This document shows positions 39,701 to 53,547 of a DNA stretch of 64,000 bases, piece after piece. The DNA is from Piscicola geometra (taxonomy: Eukaryota; Annelida; Clitellata; Hirudinida; Piscicolidae). Location of the stretch: assembly GCA_943735955.1 (NCBI GenBank), contig OX030963.1, positions 2,857,344 through 2,921,343 on the forward strand. The letters run 5' to 3'. The translations under genes and the position numbers were made by a program. Numbering within the stretch: the stretch's first letter is position 1; the number at the start of each line of letters is the position of its first letter. The notes under the pieces are model-generated. The model had not been told where the DNA came from and made no database searches. It saw nothing but the letters and a program-made list of their open reading frames with translations.

Positions 39701-42700
39701 AGCACCATGAAGTAGAAAAAGTGTCTTATCACCTCTATCACCTTCAAATTAAATCAGTGGAAATAGAGGATTTAAAAATTCAAAAAATTAATTTTAATTT
39801 TTAATTTATCGATTTATTTATGCTAATCTGATTACAATTAGTTTTGATGGTTGTAAACAATTATTTAAACAATTTTTTTTATACATTTAAATAGATTTTT
39901 ATCGAATTTTATATGAGCTAAGCTCTACTGTCCATGCCCCTTTTTTATCAGCTTTTTTTCATTTTTTCCTTTACTCATTAAAATTTTCTAAAACTATTTT
40001 ATTCAACTAGTTTACTTTAAAAACTTCACCACTCTACTTCTGCCACCACCACTTACACTCATTACAGGCCATTCGTTCAAGTACCAAATCTCTTTTTCTT
40101 CATTTAAGCCATGTTTCTTGTAATAGAAAAACGCCATAACCTCCCACACCACCGAAACCACCATCAGTAATATAATGTAGAAGATTAAGAAGGAGTTCAA
40201 AGTTCTGTTGGAGTGGTTGTTCATTTAGTTGGGTTATCTATCGAATGAAATTAAAGTTAAGACAAGCATTTTTACTGCACAAACGATTGAATGGGAATTT
40301 CTTGAAACCAAATTGTGTTTTCAAAATCTTTAAACAATGAATTAATTCAAACAAAATTAATGATAATTCAATGATTTGTTAGGTTTAAAAAACCACAACA
40401 ACTCAGTAACTACCTATAAGTGAACCAATCAAGCAAGCACCAAACCCCTCTCCCTACTCCATCCACTTTCCCACACTTCCATCCACTCCACCCATTTCAA
40501 AAACTCCCTCACTAACTTTTCCACCTTGGAGTACTTTTGGGACTTTCTGTTTCCATTCATTGAAATCTTCGTCTCGTGACTTGTGTAGATGGCACAGCCT
40601 GTGGGGAAAAAACTTGTTTTTATTTTTTTATTATTTAAACTGCTACTAATAACATCATTTTTAATACTATTGCTAGTATTATTACTTTTTATATATTTTT
40701 ATAAAATTATAAATTCAATTGTCTGTGATTGTTTTTTTTTAAATAATAATTTTATAAATCAATAATTTTACCTGATTTAAATATATTTTTAAAATCGGGA
40801 TTGATTGAAATTTATTAAATCCTAAAAGATATTTTTTAACCGTAAATGTGTTCGGTGTTCTTGAGTCTCGTTCCACGGAGGAGGAGGTTGGAAACGTTGA
40901 GGCTGTAGGTGGAAGCTGTGAGAGGAGGGGAAGAGGGTTTGTTGCATGTATGTGGGGTCTTCCTTTTCTGAGTTGTTTCGAATGCTTAAGTGGAAATAAA
41001 TATGGAGATAAAATAAAATTTACTTTCTCTCTCTTTCCGTCAGTTATTTATAATTTATATTTATAGTTAGTTAATTATTTGTTATATATTTTTTCAATGT
41101 TGTTTATTCTTTCAAGCAAAAACACTTTTGAATGTCATCATGTTTCATTTTTTAAATAATAATAATAATGACGAGCATTATTATAGTGGCGTATAACCCG
41201 AACGGGCTTCCAGGCCACTTAGGATGCATATTTTCATTTGCGCCTTTGGGTTACTAGAGCATTGGTTGCACTTGAACCTAGGACTTTTCAATATTAGTCA
41301 AGCCGAAAGTCGTTACCAACTCGGCTACCCGTTCACCAATTCTTTACAACCGCGCTCTTCAAAGTCAAAAGAACCACTTCAAAACCCATCACCGAATTCA
41401 AAATTTTGCATTAATTATGGATTTTCATTAGCGAAATATTTATTATTATGTTCTAACTATAAGATAAATTAACATATTTTTTTATTCGGCTTTCAAATGT
41501 TTGGGATCTTAAAATTAATTTGAAATATCAGCCTTGGAAGTATTCTTCATAATTATAATGAATAAGTTCAAAGTTTACTTTTTTTATACTAAAATTATGA
41601 AAATAATTTCAATAGCGCAACATTAAACTCACAATCAATCCACAAAGGATCTTGGGCTAAGCTGTATCTCTTTCCTCCAGCCCCTCTCGAACCTCTACCA
41701 CCTCTTGAGTCCACACTATCCATTTTTATAACAAATCTCTTATCCCCATCCAGATGAATTATCTTGCCGTTACCGTCGTCTGAATAATCAGAAATGCAAA
41801 TCTTTCCCACAAAATCGTACAAATCCATGTTAGGCAGCTCACACTCCACCCTGGCGTGTAGATTTTCAAACGATGAAGGACTTGTGTATGTGCTGGTCGC
41901 TGGCAGACTGGTGAAGGTCTGTTAAAAAGTTGTTAAAACGAGTGAAAAGAATGAAGTATAGAACGAAATGAGCTTTATTCTTAAGTGGTGATGAAAATTA
42001 AACGTACAAAACATTAAGAGCCTATTTCAATTTTAAACAACTGATCATTTTGAACACTTTTAACACATTAGTCCATTTTTCATAATCTTTGAAATAAAGC
42101 TACTTATTCTTATTTACAGTTGAAACAACTTTTTAGAGTCAAGTTTAAAACAATTTTATATATAAATTTCACCATTCTTAACCACTCCATTCTTTCATCA
42201 CCCCTTCTAAACCTTTCCATCATTCCCTTCACCTTTAATTCAAAACCTCCACACCCATTTTCCACTCTCATCCTTTTTTAAAACCTCCAAAACACCTTCA
42301 AATTAGTTTCTCCATCCAGGTTGGCCGTGGTGATGTAGCATAATCCTTGCTCTTCTGACGATGATAGCAACAGCAGGTCACACGGTACTTCTTGGTTGCA
42401 CTTCACCTGGATTATGTCACCCACCTAGATGAATTAAAGCAAATTAAATATTTATTAGTTGAAATAGAGTAAATTTTGATATTTTTGAGGTCATTTGAAA
42501 CGATAGGGGATTCTAAAGGGTAGAAAGGTTATTTGTTAAATGAAAAGTCTGAGTTTTGCGTTCATTGGAGAAGCTTGAAACCAATTTCATCCACTAACTC
42601 GGATATTCTTGGATTGGACGTCTTTTAGTTGCGCATCGGCCACTTTTCGAAACATTTGTTCATTCACCTCTTTGTCCGACCTGTGTCTCTGGAAGTCTTC

Positions 42701-44470
42701 ATAACCCTGTAGGATGATGGTTGCATTGGACGTGTGGGAGGATGAGGATGAGGATAAGGGTTAGGGTTAGGGTTTTTTCATCAGTCTCTTCTTTTCTAAA
42801 TAAACTAATTATTAAATAAATTGACTTATTATTGTTAATAAAAAGAATTAATTATAATTTAGAAATAATAGTTTAATAAAAGTATTAATTATAATGTATA
42901 AATAATAGTTTAAAAAAGTATTAATTATAATTTATAAATAATAGTTTAATAAAAGTATTAATTATAATGTATAAATAATAGTTTAATAAAAGTATTAATT
43001 ATAATTTATAAATAATAGTTTAACAAAAGTATTAGTTATAATTTATAAATCATAGTTTAATAAAAGTTTTAATTATAATTTATAAATAATAGTTTAATAA
43101 AAGTATTAATTATAATTTATAAATAATAGTTTATAATTGAGGCACACCCACCTGCTTGATGGCAGTGACAGCAACCACAAAGATGAGAGGGGCGAGGGTG
43201 GTCCAAGGGTTGACTGAGGTGTCCACAAAGAACTGTGGGCAGTCAAATATTAAATTTCAGTTTTGTTTGAAAAAAAAGTTGATTCAACATATTTTGTTTG
43301 AATTTATGTTGTTTTGTTAATTATAATGATTTTAATCATTATTAACATTTTCATCTTGACGATCATCACCACCATCCTCATGATCATCATCCTTATGATC
43401 ATCATCATCACCATCATCATCATCTCCATCATCCTCATGATCATCATCATCACAATCATCATCTCACGTACACAGACAATGGCTACAAGTAGGAAGTACA
43501 CATTCGCAATCCTGTGGAACTGCTCAAATAGATTTTTCGGTATGAAGTTGAGAAAAGTGTACTGTGGTGATGATGAGGATGAAGATGATGATGATGATGA
43601 TGATGATAGTAATAAATATAAATAAAAAGAAGATAATGATGATGGTAGTGATGAAATTGATGATAATTTTTATGCAAAATATAGAAAGAAAATAATTATC
43701 TTGATTTTGACCGCAATTATGTTTAAATTTAATATTATTAATAAAAATGTAAAATTAAAAATTCATAAAACTGGTTGAAGACTGTCATCTTCATCCTTTC
43801 CCTCATCATCATCACTATCACCACCATCACTGCCACAACCATCACCATCATCCATCCCATCATCATTCGTAAAACTTTTGATGAGTCGATCTTGTTTCTG
43901 GGGAAGGTTCTCCCGTTGAAGACGTCAAAGTTGTCTTTGTTGCCGACCGAGACATGGCGAGTGGTGTAGTCGATCTCGGGGTCTTTATTCTGGGTGGAAA
44001 GTGGTGAGAAAATGTTCAGAAAGGTGAAACTGATTGGTAGTGGTGATAAAATGTTCAGAAAAGGTTAAACTGATTGGTAGTGGTGAGAAAATGTTCAGAA
44101 AATAAATACAAATTGGTTCTAATGTTTTCTAGCGGAACTTCACATGGATTTATACTAAAATAAAATTTAATTAATATAAAGATAATTTGACATTATTTTA
44201 AAGCATTGCATTTAAGCCGCATGTTTCCTCCAAGCAGAGTTGATCAAGACCAGCATGCATTTAAGACTTCCGTTCAAAAATCAAAAATTGTTGTTATTGA
44301 CTAGCATCTGACACGTCTTTTTTTTGTTGATAAACAGTTTTGTTTTTTAAAAATAAAATGATAGTTTCTATATGCTTGGTTTTTTACAATAAAATTCTTT
44401 AAAAAAATACATTTCAAGTTGGAAGTTTTACCTGGAAAGAGTGTTTGAACGCCAGGATAGAAAATACCAT
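30735..44470 (-). CDS. ATP11-like: P4-type ATPase (phospholipid flippase), ATP11-like, 31 exons
   Basis: Exons, 5' to 3': 44470-44432, 43989-43876, 43561-43472, 43232-43152, 42706-42599, 42424-42296, 41918-41629, 40902-40841, 40598-40517, 40204-40057, 39741-39660, 38445-38330, 37848-37543, 37410-37241, 36941-36611, 36508-36338, 36105-35992, 35747-35628, 35327-35179, 34951-34792, 34600-34498, 34190-34118, 33875-33803, 33542-33483, 33270-33143, 32746-32688, 32539-32463, 32148-32083, 31821-31718, 31303-31225, 30932-30735. Every junction keeps phase, giving 1293 aa. Motifs: DGET at 181-184 (actuator), PISM in TM4, DKTGTLT with the phosphorylated Asp at 454, KGAD in the nucleotide domain, TGDK at 856-859, GDGANDV at 972-978. 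[11 protein letters not shown] resembles the ATP11 branch, not ATP8 or ATP10. Ten TM segments are expected; the family moves aminophospholipids inward with a CDC50 partner. The exon 7 donor (GTTTAA) is weak. Exon 13 carries an Asp-rich insert. Confidence 0.94.
31020..31160. repeat. 24-bp AT-rich minisatellite
   Basis: About five copies of AAAGAATAAATAATTAAAAT plus TTTT in the last flippase intron. Confidence 0.85.
33085..33142. repeat. Short minisatellite abutting a flippase donor site
   Basis: Copies of AACCACCCTCTA run right up to the donor at 33142. On the coding strand the unit contains GGTGGTTTAGAG, close to the donor GTGGGTGG. Confidence 0.8.
37665..37702 (-). repeat. GAT repeat encoding poly-Asp in flippase exon 13
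   Basis: GATGATGAT on the coding strand gives eight consecutive Asp and nearby acidic residues after DKTGTLT. It is the same triplet class that fills the introns. Confidence 0.85.
38050..38329. repeat. ACCACACCA-type minisatellite in flippase intron 12
   Basis: Units such as ACCACACCACACCAACC and TTCAACCACACC repeat up to the donor of exon 12. Confidence 0.9.
38446..38632. repeat. 19-bp GTGTGTTTTAGTGTGTGTA minisatellite
   Basis: About nine copies begin exactly at the acceptor side of flippase exon 12. On the coding strand each unit reads ...CACACTAAAACACAC, matching the true acceptor context ACTAAAACAG. Confidence 0.92.
38700..39240. repeat. 10-bp GGGTATGTGG minisatellite, ~54 copies
   Basis: Near-continuous GGTATGTGGT/GGTATGTGAT units. 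With a 10-bp period all three minus frames stay open and give His-Thr-Tyr-Pro repeat frames that are not genes. Confidence 0.95.
41165..41339 (-). mobile_element. tRNA-derived SINE
   Basis: On the minus strand the element starts with a tRNA-like head. TAGCCGAGTTGG (41327-41316) fits the polymerase III A box TRGCNNAGYNGG exactly. GGTTCAAGTGC (41278-41268) fits the B box with small changes, about 37 bases downstream. A non-tRNA body follows and the element ends near CGCCACTATAATAATGCTCG and an ATT-repeat tail. It lies in the intron between flippase exons 7 and 8, in the same orientation as the gene. The acceptor-stem pairing needed for a functional tRNA was not seen. Confidence 0.72.
42758..42774. 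repeat. Short interstitial telomere-like repeat
   Basis: GGGTTAGGGTTAGGGTT, just under three TTAGGG units, in a flippase intron. Confidence 0.8.
42830..43140. repeat. 37-bp AT-rich minisatellite, ~8 copies
   Basis: Units of AATAATAGTTTAATAAAAGT plus ATTAATTATAATTTATA fill the intron between flippase exons 4 and 5 up to the donor of exon 4. Confidence 0.93.
43320..43465. repeat. CAT-type microsatellite, flippase intron 3
   Basis: ATCATCATCC and CATGATCATC runs next to the exon 3 donor at 43471. Confidence 0.88.
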
Positions 44471-47400
44471 TTTCACTTGATTTGATTTAAAACTCCTGAT
44501 TTTCTTTCAACAAAAACTAAAATTTCAAAAACAAACTTACAATTTTAGTTTTCGGGAGCTCACGATAGATAATTAAGGCGTAGGTTTAAGAGGAATGTTT
44601 GTTTGAACGTGATGCAGTCAGCCAATCTGTATCGTTGTCAAACGTTTTAAATTCTTTTACGCGACCACGAGTGGTAAGTACCTTTGAGATATCTCAATTA
44701 TAAAAGCTGAAATCCAAACAAAAACAATTAAATAAAAAAAGAACAATTAGGTAAACTAGTAACTACTATTTCTTTAAATCTATCTACTTTAAATATCTAC
44801 TTTCTGAGTTATCATATTATAAAGAAATACATGACTAACCCAAAAGGTGGACAAGTACAGTTACTATAAAGAGCAGTACTATTGGGGAGTATGTGGTATT
44901 AGGTATGGAAGTAGGCAAGGTTGTTTGATCAAGATAAGTGCTATCTCAAGAACCATAGAAGACGATATTGCTGTTGAGGAACCGTGATCAATATCATAAT
45001 AGAAAAAAGCATAATATTAATTATTGTGAAAATCGTGTTAATCATTCTAGAAATCATAGGAGTCATCATGAAAATCATACAATCATTTTAAAAATCATCA
45101 TAATCATTATGGAAATCATCATGCTAACTTTAATAATTGTGAGCAATAAACATTGGAAAAAATTTTGACAAAAAGTTTCACATAAAAAGAATAACATCAA
45201 CAACAACAAAAAAATAAATTTTAATTATGATAATGATAATTAATAATATAAATGAGATGAAAATGTTACAGTGGTTGAGAACTGTGATAAAAAATGTATT
45301 AAAGTTTTTACTAACTTTGGTTACTACTGCTATTATTTTTATTATTATTAGTAGTAGTAGTCGTAGAAGTGGTAGTAGTCGTAGAAGTGGTAGTAGTAGT
45401 AATAGTAATAGTAATAGTATTTTCCATATTTATTACATTTATAGTACTTTTTAAAAACTTTTTAATCCCACTTTTGAGGTCGCTTCTTTGATCTGTAGTC
45501 GTACTACAATAGAAGCAAAAAGAAAAAAATAATATTGAAGAAAATAAAATAAGGCAAAAAAAACATTAAAAATTTAGTTGAAAAAAAGATTTGTAAAAGA
45601 AGGGTCATTTTGACAATGCACAATGGGATTTGAGTTTCGTTTGAGCTTAGAACAGTATGCCCTGCCCCTACTATGGAATTCACCTACCTTCTGACCTCGT
45701 TTCTTACCAACCCTTTCTGAAACACATTTGTGCTTTTATTATCCCTTTTTTGAAATTTTCACATTAAATCTGTATCTTACTTCACTATTTTCAAAACTTC
45801 GCCACCTAGAAAACAGTTTGTAGTAACTACCACACAGTAACCACACAGCAACCCCTGCACCGCATTATCACATTACAACTACTTCATAACAACCACCACA
45901 TAAAAACAACCACCACACAGAAACCACATAACAACCACCACCACCAAGTAGCAACAACCACCACATTACAACACACTAATCTCACGTTTCACAGCGCTCA
46001 ATTAATTGTGTCACTTGCCTCTAATGACACTCCAAGTACATCCTCATTCTCCATCTTTGATTGACCGGAAACCGAACAAAAGACACTGAGTAACAGTAAT
46101 GATTTCTTTTTTGGCATGCTGGCCACTCACACGTACACGAACATAGAAACACACACACATATGTATATTTTCTATATATTTGTATTTTTAGAAGCTTATA
46201 CTGTATATATAAGTCATACACACAGGCAAAAACATATACAAAATCTGTATAAAGACATATTAGTACCTACATATATTTATATGTATAGATCTAATAGTTA
46301 AAGTAGTATATGTATCTAATAGTCGAAATGTTAACATGAAGTTTGAGACTCAATTGTCAGTCCTTCGAGAGAGCAATTAGTTCTCAATAACTTGGTGTTG
46401 TTTGTGTTGTTATGTGTGTTGTTTGTGTTTTTTTATGTATGTTTGTTTTTTTGGGATTTTTTTTGTGTGGTTTTGTGTGTTGTTCTTGCTCTTTTCTTGT
46501 TGGTGTTGCTATTTGTGTGTTGGAGTGATGTTGGGTTGATTTTTTGTGTTTTTATGTCGTATTTTGTTAATTTTTTGTTGCTACCGTCGGATTTTTAAAT
46601 ATTTTTCTTAATGTTCTTGTTGTGATGAAAGTTTTTTTATATGTTGAGAGTAAATGCTATGGCTCGAGAAACTTTTCGTTGCAAGAATTACGATTTGCTC
46701 ATCATCATCATCATCATCATCGTCATCATCATCATCATCATTGTCATCGTCATCACCATCATCAAATCCATAATTTTTTCATTAATTTAGGAGATGATGA
46801 TGATGACGATTCTACCAATGCTTAGAGAGCAATAAAAAGCGAACCTCACGTTCCAAATTTTATAGATTCGTGTTTGAACGCGCTTTCCACCAACAACTAC
46901 TACTACTAGAAACTATCGTGTTATTTGTAAAAATAAATTTTATCAATAAACTGCGAATAAAATAAATTTTATTTACTATATATTACTTATTTTTTTATTA
47001 TTTTTAAAGTTATTAATTCAATCTTTCATTTTTAGAGCTAAGTTCAATGTTGCAAAAACTTTTTTGAATAATTATACTAATATTTATATTTTACACTATT
47101 GTTAACGGCTAAAAATATTTTGTTTTTCCTATTTAATTTCGATTTTTGGACAATAAAATTACGACCCTTCTCTGAATGACATGAAAAGACAAACTATATT
47201 GCAATGATAAAAATGAATAATTAATTAATAAGAAACTCAAAAATGAATAAAAAATGTTTTTTTAAACAATAAAAAGACCAAGAGTGCTTTTGTAATTAAT
47301 TTATATAGCTCTAAACTGAGGGCTGCAGATGGGTTGTCGTGCTGTTGACTTCGCAGAAGGATTACCATTCTGACGACCAAGCCTCCAAAAGAAGAATAAA

Positions 47401-47617
47401 AACCATAGCGTTGTTCGAATAAAATAAATATTTAGTTTTATTTTTATTCTCCCAATTAATTTGTTATTAGTGAGTTTTATTGTTTCGGGTGAGTATGCCT
47501 TTAATGATATGTGTGTCTCTCAAAGCATTTGGATCGAGGCATACCCGATGATTGCCCGATGCGTGCCGATGATTAAAGGCTTGCTCTGACCGATGTTGTT
47601 AAACAAACTAGGGAGAA

Positions 47618-47775
47618 ATCACACACACACACACACATGCACATGAACGCAGGCACACACACACCAACACAATCACACACACACATACACACACACACAC
47701 ACACACATACACACACACACATACACACGCACACACACACACAAACACACAAACACACAACACACACACAAACCC
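47618..47775. repeat. (CA)n imperfect microsatellite
   Basis: CACACA runs with TA, TG and AA interruptions. Confidence 0.93.
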
Positions 47776-47859
47776 TATATTTCCACTTTCCAGTCAATGA
47801 ACTCCACAGGAATCCCCATTGTTAAGTGGCTTTTTGAGGCTCACCACTGTAACATTTCG

Positions 47860-47978
47860 ACTTCACACCGAACGGGCCTCAGCGGACGTCGCACGCTCCT
47901 CTCCGGAGGTGGTGCCAGTGGGGAACGAGGCATGTCGGGAAAGTGCCGGTGAGCACCACAGAGTGGCGTGTGTTGGTT
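47860..47978 (+). other. GC-richer block, possible untranslated exon or promoter
   Basis: About 120 bases rich in G, C and CpG (for example GCGGACGTCGCACGCTCC) in an otherwise AT-rich region, ending at a donor-like CCGGTGAGC. No conserved protein is encoded. It may be a 5' leader exon or a regulatory island. Confidence 0.25.
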
Positions 47979-48849
47979 TGTTTGTTTTTCGACGGGTTGG
48001 GTTGGCTCTGTTGTGGTCGTTCTGGTGCTAATTAAAAAAACGTGTCTGTGATTGTGATTTAAATTTGTCTTAATGACTGCAATGATACGTGAAAGCGTGT
48101 TAGTTTTATGTTCTTGGGGTTAAAGACCTTATTCACGTGTCCTTAGTTTATTAATTTATATTTATTGACTTTTGTATTTTACTTGTTCTGCTCAAGTGCG
48201 TTTTTTAATTCTGTTCCTATTTGTTTTCTAAGTTAAAGTGGTTTTTGAAGAGGACTAAGAGCTTTTTTATTTCATTATTGCAATGTGCAAGAATCTGCAA
48301 AAAATTTTTTTTCAATATATGTATGTTTGCATGTAAGAAATGTATGTGTGTATGTATGTGTGTTTGTATATATGTGTGTATGTATGCATGTTTGTATATT
48401 TATTGTATATTTTAATCACTTGCCAGTTGAAAATAAATACATCAAAGGACAGTGTTAAGCTGTCAGAGAGACAGTTAGTGCCAGAGGATTGAGACAAATG
48501 AGAGAAACAGAGGACATTATTTATTCGAATTAATTACCGATTATAAAAGCACTAAAGTTAATTAATTTTTGAAATATAAATTAATATTATTCTATCAATG
48601 AAATCAGTTATTTTGTTTTTAATTTCTATTTAAATATAAATAATAAATGATACATTTAAAGAGCAATTAAATGGCAATAGGCTTCTACCTATTCAATCAT
48701 TTAATATGTCAAGTGGTAGTGCTGATGATGATGCTTCGCTTCTTATCCAGCTTTTATTATTTCTCTTTGTGGTTCTCACACACCAAGGAAGGTGTAAAAG
48801 AAGTATTGTCATCTTGACAACCATCGTACTAGATACGTCTTTTTCTTTG

Positions 48850-49100
<251 letters not shown>

Positions 49101-50220
49101 GGGGTGTGTTTGAAAACACACACATGTCAATGTCATAAACCCACAAGTTAAGATCAAGCCAAATTGGATCATTAATTCCGTTCGGTGGAAAGAGGGTAGA
49201 TGCTGGAGTGGAAGTGAATGAGAGGTTTCTCTGGTGACAGATTAAAGTGTTTATGTATGAAAAATTAGTTTCATATTTTTCAAACTTTTATAAAAATGTT
49301 TAATAAGGTATAAAATGTTTAAATGAGTGAACGATTTTAGGAACATGGGAAAAAATAATTGATTAAACAACTTAACTATGAGTTTAAAATCAGAAAATGA
49401 GAAAGATTATAAGCAGAGTGAAATTTTATTTATTTATTTTCAGATAGAAAGGATAAGTAGTCTGTCCCTTAAAATGATAACCCAATGTAAGCTTTTGTTG
49501 ATTCGGTGAATTCATAATTTTTAAATTTGAAAAAATAGATTTATTGAATTTGAATGAAGTGATAAATATATTAAATTAATTCACAATATATTAAATTGAG
49601 TGGTCAAATGCACCCAATACTCATTTGCCACAACTTCTGATGTTGACAAGTGTAGCTATTGTTAGTTAAGCAACAATAACACAAATTGTAACAAAAATAA
49701 CAAAAGAAAAAATAAAAACAAAAAATAATTCAAACAAAAAATAAAAACAAAAAATAATTCAATTAAAAAATTAAAACAAAAAATAATTCAAATAAAAAAT
49801 GAAGTAATAATTATATAATGTTCTAATTTCTAAGTTACAGAGTTTTCAACGGCATCAATGTATTTACTCTTCAGAAAAACTTTCAAAATTGACTTTAAAA
49901 ATAAGAAAAAAAGTTAAAATAATTATTTTGCTTTACTACTAGACGTAAACAAAAAATAAAAAAGTTTTAAAAGTGTAAAAAAAGTAATAAAGGCAACAGT
50001 ACTCTAGTACAATTATTTTATGGAAACGAGTAGGAGCAACAAAGGAAAAAAAATGAATGTAACAATCTGTTTAGCACTTAATGAGGCTCTTCATCTAGAG
50101 CTTAACAACAATTCTTCTATCATTACTAATAGTTCAATCTTTTATTTTCTTACTATAAAAATCTACTACTGCTTCTACTATTATTACGTCTACTACTACT
50201 TCTACTACCACTACTACTTA

Positions 50221-52218
<1,998 letters not shown>

Positions 52219-52261
52219 AACTTCGTCTATTACTTCGTCTACTACTGATACTACTACTACT

Positions 52262-52480
52262 GCGGCTACTACTATTACTACTAAAAACTGTTACTACAAT
52301 TACTACTAAAAACTGTTACTACAATTACTACTAAAAACTGTTACTACAATTACTACTAAAAACTGTTACTACAATTACTACTAAAAACTGTTACTACAAT
52401 TACTACTAAAAACTGTTACTACAATTACTACTAAAAACTGTTACTACAATTACTACTAAAATCTGTTACTACAATTACTA
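52262..52480. repeat. 25-bp minisatellite derived from the TAC array
   Basis: About eight copies of ACTACTAAAAACTGTTACTA plus CAATT. Each unit contains degenerate ACTACT and TTACTA triplets, so it probably arose from the edge of the TAC array. Confidence 0.93.
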
Positions 52481-52710
52481 CTTCTGCTACTACTTCTACT
52501 TTTACCACCACTACTACTAGCTTTTTTATAATACTAATACAACTAAAAATACTACCAGTAATACTTATGTTGATATTTGAACTTTTTAACCAGAAAAATG
52601 TTAACTTAATAAAACAATCACTTTTTTCTTCCAAGACTAACACCCCGAATAACATCCAATCAAATTCAAATCTCCCTCAAGCTCCACCTTTTTCTGAAAC
52701 TTCGAGCTCT

Positions 52711-52781
52711 GATTGGCTCGTGATTTGAAACGTCACGAGACTGATCTTTTATCGATCAATCAGCAGGGGTCTGTGACGTCA
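52711..52781 (+). promoter_or_regulatory. Candidate Zic promoter elements (inverted CCAAT, CRE)
   Basis: GATTGGCT at 52711-52718 is an inverted CCAAT box. The full palindromic cAMP-response element TGACGTCA sits at 52774-52781, with an imperfect AACGTCACG between them. The cluster is about 770 bp upstream of the Zic ATG. No TATA box is clear. Function is inferred from motif and position only. Confidence 0.4.
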
Positions 52782-53186
52782 TAGTTGTGCATGTGTTTGT
52801 ATGGCCACACTCACGCACACATACACACTTTTTCTGTAATGATACACTCTAAAGAAGTTTATATGTGCATTTTGGCCCAAGAAACTAGACAGAGGTTGTA
52901 GTTTCAGTTGAAGTCGTTGTCTTAGGTATGAATGTCGTTATGGAAAAGTATTAAATAGATTTAATTTTAAATGTTAAAAACTATCAAATCACCATAAGAA
53001 TTTATTTATGTATTTTAAAGCTTTTAAAACTACACTGAAACATCGAACGTTGACTACAGCTTAGAGATTTCTAACATAACATCAACACTATAGTTACTGC
53101 AACAACAATAAATATGCTTTAAAAACCTTTGAAATTGTTGAAAGTTATACAATTAAAGTTGTTTTTAAAACTTTTTAAATTACAGA

Positions 53187-53320
53187 GGAAGAATTCTTGA
53201 GTATCATCTCATCAACCACCACAACATGGACTTTTTCCAGAGAAATATTTTCTGCTCTGAACCCATTGACTCTTTTCAAGCTGGAAGTACTAGTGATGTG
53301 CTGGTAGTTGTTGCATGGGT
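53187..53320 (+). other. Possible upstream Zic-locus exon with its own ATG
   Basis: An exon-like segment follows the acceptor AAATTACAG and ends at a strong GTGAGT donor. From ATG 53225 it encodes 32 residues beginning MDFFQRNIFCSEPIDSFQAG. Joining it to the next acceptors before the Zic ATG gives an early stop, so it cannot extend the Zic protein in an obvious way. It may be an upstream ORF, an alternative first exon, or chance. Confidence 0.33.
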
Positions 53321-53547
53321 GAGTCGAAAAGGCTTACGTCATCTCACTCATTAAATCTCCATGAACAATAACCATGGTTATTGAAGAGCAACCAAACAAC
53401 TTATTACAAAAACGAAAATGGTGATTAATTATTCTTAATAATTAGTGGATAATACATTAAACCTATTAAAAATATATTTTATACAAATCTAAAAAACTGC
53501 TTTAGAGTGTAATTCATTCAAGTTGTTCGTAAAACAAAAGCTCCAAA

